Made by a program: the position numbers and the translations under genes. DNA of 64,000 nt from Prorocentrum cordatum (lineage: Eukaryota > Sar > Dinophyceae > Prorocentrales > Prorocentraceae): positions 330,186 to 394,185 of the forward strand of contig CAUYUJ010010447.1 in the NCBI GenBank assembly GCA_963575745.1, read 5' to 3'. This document shows positions 10,600-20,089 of the stretch, piece by piece (position 1 is the first letter of the stretch; each line of letters opens with the position of its first letter). The notes below the pieces were generated by a model, which searched no databases, was not told the DNA's origin, and saw only the letters and a list, made by a program, of their open reading frames with translations.

Positions 10600-11200
10600 G
10601 GGAGCGGAAGGGAGGCAGAGTGAGAGAGAGAGAGCGAGGCAGAAGAGAGAGAGAGAGAGAGAGAGGGGAAGGGGCGAGAGCGAGGATGCTTGTTCTGCCC
10701 TCCAGAAGGGAGGAAGAGGGCAGAGGCAGAGGCAGAGGCAGAGGGGCAGATGCAGAGAGGGAGAGCCAGGGGGACCGAGGGCGGGGGAGCGACGCCCGGC
10801 CCCATCCAGCGCGGCCTCTTCGGCGAGCCCGCGCGCGGCACCCCGGACATGAAGCCGAGGGCCGGCAACCCGCCCGGCGAGGGCGAGGGGGAGGGAGGAG
10901 GACCAGAGGGGAGAGGGAAAGGGCGACAGGGAGGGAGGAGGGGAGAGAGGGGAGAGAGGGGAGAGAGGGGGGAGCGAAGGGCGAAGGGCGAGGGAGGGGG
11001 AGCGAAGAGCGACGGAGGGGGAGCGAAGAGGTGGGGGAGCGGGGGAGGAGGAGGGAAGAGGAGGAGGAGGAGCAGGAGGAGGAGGAAGAGCAGGAGGAGG
11101 AGGAGGAGGAGAAGGACGAGGATTGGGGAGGAGGAGGGAAGAGTAGGAGGAGGTTGGAGCAAGGAGGAGGGGAAGGAGGAGGAAGAGGAGGATGAGGGAT
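10600..11200. repeat. GA/GGA-rich low-complexity tract
   Basis: Almost uninterrupted purine-rich plus strand: GA runs at 10619-10675, a GGCAGA repeat near 10720-10745, then (GGA)n at 11040-11190. Long Arg/Glu frames arise on one strand and Ser/Pro/Leu frames on the other. Confidence 0.8.
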
Positions 11201-11970
11201 GAGTAGGAGGGAGACGAGGGTGCAAGAAATAATGTTTTTAGGAAGAGGAAGAATAACAGAGTCTTGCTGCCATCTTAAATCTCACATCTCACCGCTACAC
11301 ATTGGTGGCACTTCGCACTGCACGACTCAGAGCAGCCTCCTTATCCCTCTACTCCCTTTCTCCTCGGCCTCGCCTCGCAACTACGCCACCCGTTCTCCTC
11401 GTCACCTCGTCCACCCCTCATTCCTCTCAGACCGACTTGTCCAATTCTCGAGTGTCGCGTAGACTACGCCCATGTGTCTAGTTCAGACCCGCGGGGCCCG
11501 AACCGAACCGAGCCTCACTCATTCCTCTCTGTTCTTTCTTCCCTCCTGCCCCCCCCCCTCCGTCCCACCCCGCCCACCCCCGCCGGCCGAACGACGGCGA
11601 CTCCGACGTCGGCTACGGCGACGACGACAGCTGAGACGGCGAGGACGGCGGCGGCGACGCCGACGACGGCGACGACGCCGACGGCGGGGACGACAGCTGT
11701 GGCGAGTGCGGCGGACGACGGCGGCTTCGACGACGCCGGCCGAGGCGGCGGCGGCGTCATGCAGCTGGCGGCGCCTTGCGCCCAACCACCCCTTGGGCGG
11801 CGGAGGCCGACACGCCGATGTCGCAGGCGACCACGGCCCCGAACACGCCCATGTGCACGCCCGCGGGCGTCTTCATGGCCGGCACGCCCGCGCCTCGGCT
11901 CGTCGGCTCCGCCTCCTGCCTCCCTTTCGGCCGCCTGCCTTCCATCCCTCGCTCGTCCTGCCTCGTCGCT
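11201..11970. other. No recognisable gene; GACGGC-rich second half
   Basis: 11225-11470 is moderately complex but without an identifiable product. 11590-11770 is dominated by CGACGGCGACG-type triplets. Confidence 0.45.
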
Positions 11971-12040
11971 CCTCCTCCTCCTCCTCCTCCTCCTCCTCCT
12001 CCTCCTCCTCCTCCTCCTCCTCCTCCTCCTCCTCCTCCTC
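11971..12040. repeat. (CCT)n microsatellite
   Basis: More than twenty near-perfect CCT triplets. Confidence 0.9.
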
Positions 12041-12044
12041 TGTT

Positions 12045-12546
12045 TCCTCCTCAACCCCCTCCTCCATCCCTTCGTCTTCTTTCTTCATCCTCCCTCCCTC
12101 CTGCCTCCTCTCGCCTGCCTCCTCCCTCCCTCCTGCTCCCCCGCTCTCCCTCGCTCCTCCTCCGTCCCCCTCCTCTACAGTGCCGCGAGCGTCAGGGCAC
12201 CGTCCCAGGGTCAGCGGCAGTGCGCAGTCCCGATCAGGACGATCGACATGGGTACAGAAAGAATGGGTACGATGCCCAACAGCAGTCCCCGTTCATTTTG
12301 AACATGGCTCGCTGTCCGCGCCGCCGCGGACGTTTTTTTTGTTGAAGACAAAGAGCCGCCTGCCCAGCGGCGGCCGCTGACCCTGGGACGGTGCCCTGAC
12401 GCTCGCGGCACTGTAGAGGAGGGGGAAAGAGAAGGAGCGAGGGAGAGCGGGGGAGCAGGAGGGAGGGAGGAGGCAGGCGAGAGGAGGCAGGAGGGAGGGA
12501 GGATGAAGAAAGGAGACGAAGGGATGGAGGAGGGGGTTGAGGAGGA
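12045..12546. repeat. Long inverted repeat, 174-bp arms
   Basis: 12045-12218 and 12373-12546 are near-exact reverse complements. One arm ends GGGTCAGCGGC and the other starts GCCGCTGACCC. The 154-bp loop is the left half of a family C element. The right arm looks like a separately inserted inverted copy of the left arm; see the entry at 12380. Confidence 0.8.
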
Positions 12547-12626
12547 AAAAGCGGCCGCTGTCGGTTTCGCAGAACACTTGCTGTTGGGCGTTGTACCCGC
12601 TCTTTCCGTACCCACTGCGGGCGTCC
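12237..12626. mobile_element. MITE-like element family C, copy 1 (interrupted)
   Basis: The left end contains TGGGTACAGAAAGAATGGGT followed by GCCCAACAGCA. The right end contains TGCTGTTGGGCGTTGTACCC and CTTTCCGTACCCA, the inverted repeat, giving termini of roughly 45 bp. The interior shares TTCATTTTGAACA and GCTCGCTGTCCGCGCCGCC with the copy at 32510. Removing the 181 bp of insert plus one duplicate leaves about 209 bp, matching the 207-bp second copy. Confidence 0.75.
12380..12550. mobile_element. Insert in family C element with 10-bp direct repeats and A-tail
   Basis: This 171-bp segment is flanked by GCGGCCGCTG at 12370-12379 and 12551-12560. It ends in GGAGGAAAAA. Its sequence is the reverse complement of 12045-12218. 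The direct repeats plus terminal As fit retroposition of a transcript copied from the neighbouring DNA, though a fold-back repair event is also possible. Confidence 0.6.
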
Positions 12627-12722
12627 GAACTCGAGGCCCGCGTCCGCGCGCCTCCCTCGCACGGTCCCTGGCCCGCGGCCGCGCGCCACGGCACGCCCCC
12701 CCACCAGTCACTAAGTCAAAAC

Positions 12723-12875
12723 AGATGCCCAATCCCCAAAAACGCGAGGGGCCAAGTCAAAATGCAGGCTCCTCGAGACTTCGGGCAGGGCGACGACGAC
12801 GAACGCAAAACATGCCCCGAAATCTTTGGCCGATCTTCGAATCCTCGGTGAATCCGCGATTTTGGGATTGGGGAT
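12723..12875. mobile_element. Short inverted-repeat element (possible MITE)
   Basis: The left end has CCCAATCCCCAAAAACGCG. The right end has CGCGATTTTGGGATTGGGGA, its imperfect inverted repeat. The inner motif AAGTCAAAATGCAGGCTC resembles CGTCAAAATGCAGGCTC near 30502. No target duplication was recognised. Confidence 0.5.
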
Positions 12876-12967
12876 GTTTTTCTTCGTGGTCGACCAGAGT
12901 GGGCGGAGGGGCGGAGGTGCAGCTCCTCGGGGCGACCGCGGGCCTCCGGGCGCGACCCGAACCGCGG

Positions 12968-13196
12968 AGTCGGATGCAGCTCCTGGGAGGTCGAATCCTG
13001 GTCTTGCCCTGGTCCGACGTCCCAGGCTTAATCCGCAATCCGGCTGAATCCCGCGTCATCTGGCTTAGTCCCGCTTAATCCCGCTTCATCCGGCTTAATC
13101 CTGCTCGGTCCGAGACCCACTCCGGCGTAACAGCTCCCAAATGGGGCTTAATCTTCAACCTTTCCAGCGAAAACCTCCCAGTAGTTGCCTCCTAAG
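12968..13196. mobile_element. MITE-like element family B, copy 2
   Basis: The left end is GGATGCAGCTCCTGGGAGGT and the right end ACCTCCCAGTAGTTGCCTCC; they are inverted repeats. The interior has nine to ten short units of the CCGGCTTAATCCCGCTTAAT type, then AAATGGGGCTTAATC, as in the copies at 15428 and 37188. Confidence 0.8.
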
Positions 13197-13202
13197 TGGT
13201 GC

Positions 13203-13401
13203 TGTGATGTTCCAACCTGCTTTAGCCTGGGGTACCAGGAGGAGTTTCGGACACCAAGAAAGTATCGAGACCGGAGGGCTTTCACGTGTGGGACCCTGGG
13301 GGTTGATACTCGTGCGGCACTGTTTCTGCATTACTCTTGTTTTGGGTGCTCGAGAGTATTTCTGGGATGTGGTCTGTGAGTGCGACGGGAGCGACATAAA
13401 G
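13203..13401. mobile_element. Dispersed repeat family E, copy 1 (foldback-like)
   Basis: TGATGTTCCAACCTGCTTTA through GGGATGTGGTC is shared with 39454-39645 in the same order. Each copy is also partly self-complementary end to end (ATGTTCC...TCGAGCACC-like at one end, GGTGCTCGA...GCGACAT at the other), consistent with ~50-bp diverged inverted termini. Confidence 0.55.
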
Positions 13402-13563
13402 CCCGGTGCAGAGCGCGGCAGGGACGCGCCTCGCGCGCGTGGCGCTCGGAGGGAGACACCTCGCGGTCCTTCCATTTGGGCCACGAGGCCAGCAGTTCTC
13501 CTGGCCGGCCTTCCCAGGATTCCAGGGTCTCGTTCGCTCCTTCGTTCGTGCCGTGAGATCCTC

Positions 13564-13687
13564 AGGAGGAAAATGTACCCTTGTTGGGCCTCCTCGGAGG
13601 CCCTCGTCGCCACTGCTGGATTCGCCTGGAAATCCGGGTCAGAACGCACCCCGGGAGAGGTCTGGGGAGTATCGGTATCTGTACCTC
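13564..13687. mobile_element. Dispersed repeat family D, copy 2
   Basis: Contains GGAGGCCCTCGTCGCCACTG, GGATTCGCCTGGAAATC and GGTCAGAACG in the same order as the copy at 5885. It ends GGTATCTGTACCTC. The left terminus is diverged. Confidence 0.55.
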
Positions 13688-13689
13688 TT

Positions 13690-15427
13690 GGTTTCCCCGG
13701 GGGTCTTGACGACTCCATTTCCTCGAGCCCGACGTGTTCGCCTCGTGTCGGGCCCCGGAGCCCTCACAGTTCGATCGGGCTCGAAACACGACGCAGACAG
13801 ATTGGGTCTGGGGCTCCGGGCGTGATTTTTACGACGCGTTGCAGATTGTTCGCTACGCCGGATCTCAGAGTCCTTTTTTCCGTCCTCCATCCTCTCCCTG
13901 CCCTTTTTTAGCGACCCCGACGTTAGCCGTCGAGTCTTTGACAAGTAATGCATTGAGGTAATTCCGCGTGCGACCATGATGATACAGACGAATAGCATGT
14001 GCACGACAAATAAATCCTCCTCATCTCTGCCTCCCCACTCCATCAACACAATGTGTGTCACCAGCGCCAGCGTCATTATTCCCATCGTCATCGGTCGTTA
14101 TCTACATCGTCGTCATTACCAAAGCCGCCGTTACCATCGCCATCGTCTTTTTGCGCCGCTCGGCACCAAGGCGAGAGCCCTGTAAACAAACGGCAGTTTT
14201 TTTGTGTCCAGGGTTTTCCAAGTCCGGGGTTACCAATGCCGAGGAATTGTCAGGCGAACTGCCCGTCCTGCACTAGCGCTGCACTTGGATGTGTGACAAG
14301 GAGGATTTGCTGCATGATAAAAAGCATTGTCGAGAACTACGATAAGTAATAGAAGGAGGCGTGAGGTGGGAGGAGGTCGTAGCAGGAGCGGGGGAGGATG
14401 AGGATGACGCCTGAGGATGAGAAGCAGGAGTAGGGCGGGGGAGTGGACCGGGGAGGTGGAGGATGCACGATCATAGTGGAAGGGGGAGGGATAGGAGCAG
14501 GAGGATGAGGCGGTGGAAAGGAGGGACGAGGAGCGAGATGTAGGAGGACGAGGAGGATCATAACAGGAGAAGTAACTTCGGTCGTGCTCCGCCCCGCCGC
14601 CCCCTCTCCCCCCGAGACCCCTCCAACCCAGCCCTGGGTCGATGCGTCCGGCTCAGGTTCAGCCTGGACGGCGACCACGACGACGAGGACCGCCGCCTAG
14701 AGAAGGAGGGGTCGAGGTTTGAGGGGGGTGAGGAAGGCGGATCAGGAGAAGAGGAGGATGAGAAACAGGAGGATGAGGAGGAGGAGGAGGAGGAGGAGGA
14801 GGAGGAGGAGCATGGGGGGAAGAGGAATATTGAAGGAAAGTGTTTTGTGAACCTCCTGGAGGAGTGGAGGGGAGAGAAGGAGAAGGAGGAGGACGAGGAC
14901 TCGATGATCGATGCTTTGCTGCGTCTTGTGGGCGAGGTGGGAGGGAGGTGGTGAGGAGGAACGAGGCTCGGTTGGGTGGTCCCCGCAGGCGCGAGTCACG
15001 CTCGCAACTGCTAGGCGAGTGACGAAGCCATGTGAGCACGACAATCGACACCGCCCTTACAGCGGGCTCGTCCTCACCTCAGGCGCACGGAGCCGAAGAG
15101 AAGGACGCTTGAAAGCAAGTGAGGCCCAGAGGCCATAAACAAACGATATTCGTTTGCAAGACTCACATGCGGCTCCAGAGGCCAATAACTGAACAAACGA
15201 TTGATGTTTGCAAGACACACGTGGGGCTCCAGGGATCATCAATCGAGCAAGCGATAGACGGTCGCCCTCGGCACAGATACGGCGCCAGAAGAACCGCTGG
15301 CCTGCGATCCCAGTGAGGGGGGAACCATGGCGGGAGAGGGATCCCCAGGGGATGGGAGGGGCCCAGTCCCACCAATGGCCCACCCCTGGCCCTGGAGCCC
15401 TGAGGAACGCGCCCCCTCCCCCACAAG
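13690..15427. other. No recognisable gene; GGA-rich patches
   Basis: 13970-14340 is less GC-rich and complex, with no identifiable product. 14350-14560 and 14690-14915 are GGA-rich (near-pure GGA at 14770-14812). 15120-15260 carries two or three diverged ~55-bp units (AACAAACGATNNNCGTTTGCAAGACNCAC-like). Confidence 0.4.
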
Positions 15428-15600
15428 CTTCGGATGCAACTCCTGGGGGGTCAAATTCTGACTTTGCCCTGGTCCGAAGTCCAGCTGAATCCGGCTCGAT
15501 CCCTCTTACTCCGGGTTCATCTTGCTTCATCTGGCTTGATCCCGCTTGATCCGCGGCCTAGTCCGGCTTCAAAACCCCCCATTGGGGCTTAATTCATCGA
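15428..15600. mobile_element. MITE-like element family B, copy 3 (right end missing)
   Basis: The left end is CTTCGGATGCAACTCCTGGG. The interior units (GGCTTGATCCCGCTTGATCC) and the CCCCATTGGGGCTTAAT motif match the other copies. The AAAACCTCCCAGTAGTTGCC terminus is absent, so it is truncated near the motif CCCTAACCCTAA. Confidence 0.7.
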
Positions 15601-15684
15601 GGATAAAAGAACCCCTAACCCTAATAGCACGACGAAGACGTAGCCTCACTGATGTCCCCGCCTCTGCATTAGGGATATCAGCTC

Positions 15685-16155
15685 TGGGAGGAGGAGGAGG
15701 AGGAGGAGGAGGGGGAGGAGGAGGAGAAGGAGGAGGAGGAGGAGGAGGAGAAGGAGACAGGATGAGTAGGAGGAGGACGAGCAGGAGCAGGAGCAGGAGC
15801 AGTTGCAGGAGCAGCAGTAGGAATAATTGTTGGGCGACGCCAGCGGCGAGGATCCGGAGCATGAAAATGAGGAAGTGGATGAGACAGATGGAGGATGAGG
15901 AGCAGGAAGCCAGGGAGGAGGGAATGTTCTTCCGAGCTTGAGCGGGATCCCATGCCTTGTAAATGTTCCGGGGGCGCTTCTGCAAGGGAGTCTGTTAGTG
16001 CGGACAGCGCGAAGGACTGGAAAGGGGAAGAGGAGAAGGTGGAGGAGGAGGAGGAGGAGGAGGAGGAGGAGGATGAGGAGGAGGAGGAGGAGGAGGAGGA
16101 GAGGAGGAGGAGGGTGGAGGAGGAGGCTGCAGAGAGGGAGGAGCCGGAAGAGGGA
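15685..16155. repeat. GGA-rich low-complexity DNA
   Basis: Near-pure (GGA)n at 15689-15755 and 16040-16115, with (GCAGGA)n at 15781-15820. Long Leu/Ser frames on the minus strand and Glu/Arg frames on the plus strand are by-products. Confidence 0.8.
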
Positions 16156-16277
16156 GTGTAATGTTCCGAGGCGGGGCTGCGGCTTCTCCCAGGCATTCTT
16201 CGGTGGAATCACCTGTTCTTATTGCCCGATCTGTTCGTTATGCCTGCCCCCTGCCTCCTGTCATCTTGCGCTCCCCT

Positions 16278-17180
16278 CGGGGGCTGTCAGCTGCTCGACA
16301 GTCGCCACTTCGGCAGTGTCCTGAGATGCTCCGCGAATCCGAGTTGCACGTGCACCCAGGCCAGATCCTGGTACCATCTGCGCAACAATCTCCATCTGCG
16401 AGCTCATGGGCGGTCCAGCGGAGTGGAGTGGAGTGGCACGCGCCTTTAGCGTAGACCTCGTCATCCCTGGGGGAATGCCGGCCGTGCAATCGTCGTCACT
16501 TTCGCAGGCTCTTGGGAGGTCCAGCGGGGTGGAGTTGCACGCGTACTTTGACTCGGTCTTGCGGCTCTGAGTTGGGCTGCCATGAGTGCAGTTGTTGCGA
16601 TTGTCGCGTGCTCCCGAGAGGTCCAGGAGTGGAGTCGCACTCGCACCAAGACCAGACCTCGCACTTCCCTGGGAGGCTGCCAACGCCGCGACCGTTCTCG
16701 CTTTAGCGGGCTCCCGGGAGGCCCAGCGGAGCGGACTTGCTCGCGCATGCAGACTCGGCCTCGCGGCTCCGAGGGGGACCCGCCAATTGCGCAATTGTTC
16801 TCATATTGGCGAGCTCCTGTTAGGTACAGCGAGCGGATTTGGACCGCCTTCAGACTAAATCTCGCAGCTCCCTGGTGTGGGGGCTGTCAACTGCGCAGCT
16901 GTGGCTACGTTCGTGAGTTCCTTGGAGGTTCAGGGGAGTGCGGTCCCACCCGGATTGCGTAGAGAGCCCGCGGATCATTCAAGAGGGCTGCCAGTTGCGC
17001 AATTGTCGCCATTTTCGTGAGTGTCTGGGATGTCCACTGGAGTGCGGTCCCACTCTTTTCGCATCCAGAGCTCGCAGCTCCCTGGGGGGCTGCCAGCAGC
17101 GCAACGGTCGCCACGGTCGTGGTGTTCCTGAAAGCCCAGTGGAGTGCGGTCCCGCCCAGACCGCGAGCTCCCGAGACGGC
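16278..17180. repeat. ~100-bp tandem repeat array, about nine units
   Basis: Successive units start near 16278, 16375, 16469, 16575, 16672, 16769, 16876, 16982 and 17081, a spacing of 94-107 bp. Each has GGGGGCTGCCAGTTGCGCAA-like, GTCGCCATTTTCGTGAG-like and CCAGCGGAGTGCGGTC-like blocks and a CTCGCAGCTCCCT-like end. Units are 60-80% alike by eye, an old satellite-like array. Confidence 0.75.
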
Positions 17181-17439
17181 AAGCGGGGCGGCAGCCCGAA
17201 CATATCGCGAGGCGCTGTTGCTTGCACCAGTCAGTTCTCCTGTTCTGTTTCCTCCTCCTCCTCCTCCTCCTCCCTCTGGTACCGTAGCCGCCGTTTCCTG
17301 CTCTAGCCCCTTTCTTCGCGGCCCAGCAGGCACCCCACGCAGAGCAGCTTCCGCCCCCAGGGCACCCTTCATGATATGCCAGCGCGGCCGGCCATCCATA
17401 TTCCCCTCGCTCGCGCTCTTCTGGATGATTTTACTGCGA

Positions 17440-18697
17440 CGGGGTGTGTATAACACGCTCAGCACGGTCGCGTTGAGCAGCTTGCAGCTGGAGAGACAGT
17501 TCAGCGCAGTCGACGTTACCACGTTACCAGCCACTCATGGGAGGCAGCTCGCCCTCACCAGCCCCGACGACCAGCCCCAGACCTACCTGCACCGCGCCGT
17601 CGCGAGGTGCTACGGCAGCGGCCCTTTCGCCTACAATCAAGAGGGCGTGGCCAGCGCGATCAGCTACCTCTACCGCCTCGAGTACGTGACCGCGCCCCCC
17701 AGCCCGCCACCGAGCATTCAAGGACGTGCAGGAGCAGTTCGCTTTCAGCGAGGAGGTCTCGACATGAAGTTCGCTGTTGCGTCTCCTACTCCACGGTCAG
17801 GGCTCGCCATGCACCACCACGCTCGGGTCAAGACGATCAACGAGAAGCCCAAGTGGATCAACAAGACCCAGCACGCGAAGCCCGCCAGGAGCACGTCGAT
17901 CAACGGCCCTGACCTGCACGACCGCTACGGCCAGGGCGGACTGCCTCCCGCCAAGTTTAGCAACGCGATCGGCGACGCAGGCGCTACAGGAGTACCAGGA
18001 AAGGCACCCGCCGCCTTCCACTACACGCTCGACGTGAACGGCAAGTGCATCCCGCACAATTCTCGGTATGCGGGGCCCACGTACATCAGTGCCCGCGGGC
18101 AGGCCACACGCCCCGTCTACAGTGCAGTGCCTCAAGGACCATGCTCCTACAATTCTTCTTGCAGGGTACGGCGGTGAACGGTTAAGGCACTCCAACACAT
18201 CAATGACAAAGTGCTGCGCGACCTTGTCCTACCGCATGCAGCCGCCAACGTCATCGTCCCGAAGGCGTTCACCGACCTAATGAGGCTCGCCTGGGACTAC
18301 GACAAGCTGGCCCTGGCACTGCCGAAGGACAAGTATCGCAAGGAGTTCAACGGCGCGCTGGAGTTCTTCCTCGGCAAGCACCAGGACAAGCCGAAGAAGT
18401 CGGTCGGGGACGGCACAGAGGACGAACTCGGGGAGCTCCTCGCGAACTTCACGAAGCAGAAGCGCCAGCACGAAGCACGACGGCAACGCCCAGAGGGGCG
18501 CAGCTACGAGGCCTGGCAACGACGAGTGCACGCTGAAGTACTACTGTCTCAAATCACGGTCGGCTCCACATACTGCAAGCGCAACCGCAAATGCAGCCGC
18601 GCGACCAGAACACGCCCCAGCGTGCAGGAGCGGGTAGTTCACATTGCAGCAGACGGCCAGCACGGAGGGTTCAGTGCTCGCCCGTTCGACCTCGAGG
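17440..18697 (+). pseudogene. Unrecognised protein gene, 5' portion, interrupted by LINE
   Basis: A long frame with ordinary amino-acid composition, unlike the Arg/Pro noise around it, runs to the LINE insertion with one in-frame TGA (18175-18177). Representative stretches are GGLPPAKFSNAIGDAG and LMRLAWDYDKLALALPKDKY. A frame change near 17720 is likely. The frame runs through the 17-bp LINE target site (peptide ARPFDLE) and, with the LINE removed, carries on after 23321 as EDKCISKE. I do not recognise the family and see no motif that fixes a function. The start is uncertain; readable similarity to ordinary protein begins about 17440. Confidence 0.55.
18681..18697. repeat. LINE target-site duplication, left copy
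   Basis: CCCGTTCGACCTCGAGG, identical over 17 bp to 23305-23321. Confidence 0.9.
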
Positions 18698-18804
18698 CGA
18701 TCACATCTCAAGGCGATTGCATCTCTATACTCAACTTCCGTTACAAACTCACCGTTACTACGCTCCCAATTTCTCTTGCGCTTTTCGCGCCATTCTGGGC
18801 AGGT

Positions 18805-19822
18805 ATGCAGGAAAATGACAAAGGCAAACGTCAAGGTGGCCGCACAGGTTCAACGCCGGAAAAGCAGAAGAAGAAAAAAGAGGAGCAGCTTGACGGCGGA
18901 GCAGATTCGGCAATCGATTCAGCCATGGGGTCAGGAGATGGGGTAATTGTTGCGGCATCGCCCCTGCAGTGGTTTAAAGATTTTGATGCCCGTCTGTCGA
19001 AGCAAATCGAAGGCATCGCGACTGACCTGAACAGAATGGAAGACATGATTCACGAGGCGAGGATCGAGGCGCAGGACGCACGAAGGGCAGCAGAGGAGGT
19101 TCAGGAGAAGATGGAGGAGGTGGAGATGGACGTGGAGGGTATCATGAACGATCTTGAGGAAATGTATTTGACCAAAAAGGACGTCGATGACATCATTGAA
19201 CACGTGTTCAAATAACAAGTAAACGAAAGCATGAAAGTACAGGCATCTTGGGGCAACTCAAAACATGCAGGAAATAACAACGACGACCAACAAGAACGAT
19301 CCTACCAAGTACTTGCGCTGGGCTTCGCTGAGCGCCGGGACGCGGAGGACATCATCCAGGAGATCCAACGTATGCTCAAATATCTACTTGGGGAGGGCTC
19401 TGGAGTAAAGGTTGAGGCCCCGACGAACCCATCCAAAAAGGGCATCATAACATTCCAGAGCAGGAAGGACAAGGTCAACTTTCACAAGAAGGTGCAGGAC
19501 CCCCAAAACAAACATACTATCGGAGACAAGTTTTTCACAAACAATTCGACTATGGAGGAGCGGGAGAAAGGAAAAAGCTTTGGGATGCACTAAGCACCAC
19601 CTCATCCACAACCCTGGCTCCAAGTACAAGGAGGAGGAGGTGGAGATTTGGTGGGGCAGCTGTTTGGTTGCAGTGAGGGGGGGAAAAGTGACATGGTTCA
19701 ATGAGAATGGGGCGTGGCAGATTACGTCGGTGGGGAAATCTGTTGAAAAAGAGGTCGAGGCACCCGTGGCAAAGTGGGGGGCAAAAGTCAGCCCCGACCC
19801 AGCAACAGACAGCGAGTGACAC
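18805..19822 (+). pseudogene. LINE ORF1-like protein (broken)
   Basis: The first ATG after the left target site is 18805. The first 136 codons begin with a Lys-rich segment followed by a heptad-like stretch (about residues 70-125, including EAQDARRAAEEVQEKMEEVE), a probable coiled coil that could trimerise or bind RNA. The same frame stops at TAA 19213-19215 but continues readable from 19231 to about 19575. It then shifts one frame and runs to TGA 19817-19819. The second part (RSYQVLALGFAERRDAEDII onward) resembles, from memory, the RNA-binding-like part of dinoflagellate LINE ORF1 proteins. A nucleic-acid chaperone role is inferred from position only. Confidence 0.6.
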
Positions 19823-20089
19823 ATTGGCGGCACTCCGAGGGGGCCGCGAACTCTGACACCCACCAGCGTTTCACATACGAATTTGATTGGTTATGCTTTG
19901 CCGCCAGCTCCCCGTAGGGGTGGAGGTAGAGGAAAGCATGATAATGTCGATGGGGATTTTCCGGTTCAGGCGCTTGGTTGTCGGGCAACTCCCAGAGGAA
20001 ACGACCTTCTCCGACCCCCAGGAGCTACTTTAACAATGTCTTCTTCGATTACTTCTCGACCAACTCCTGCCTCGCCGACTCCGGCGAGC

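Noticed and set aside
10467-11225. 252-codon minus-strand Pro/Leu/Ser-rich frame
   Set aside because: It mirrors the GA/GGA-rich tract on the plus strand.
13141-13911. 256-codon plus-strand frame
   Set aside because: It runs through family B, E and D elements; it is not a host gene.
15612-15627. Telomere-like CCCTAACCCTAA
   Set aside because: Only two units and no array; it lies at the broken end of a family B element, so chance is likely.
16278-17180. Possible CRISPR-like array
   Set aside because: Units are contiguous, diverged and ~100 bp with no conserved repeat/variable spacer pattern, in a eukaryotic context.
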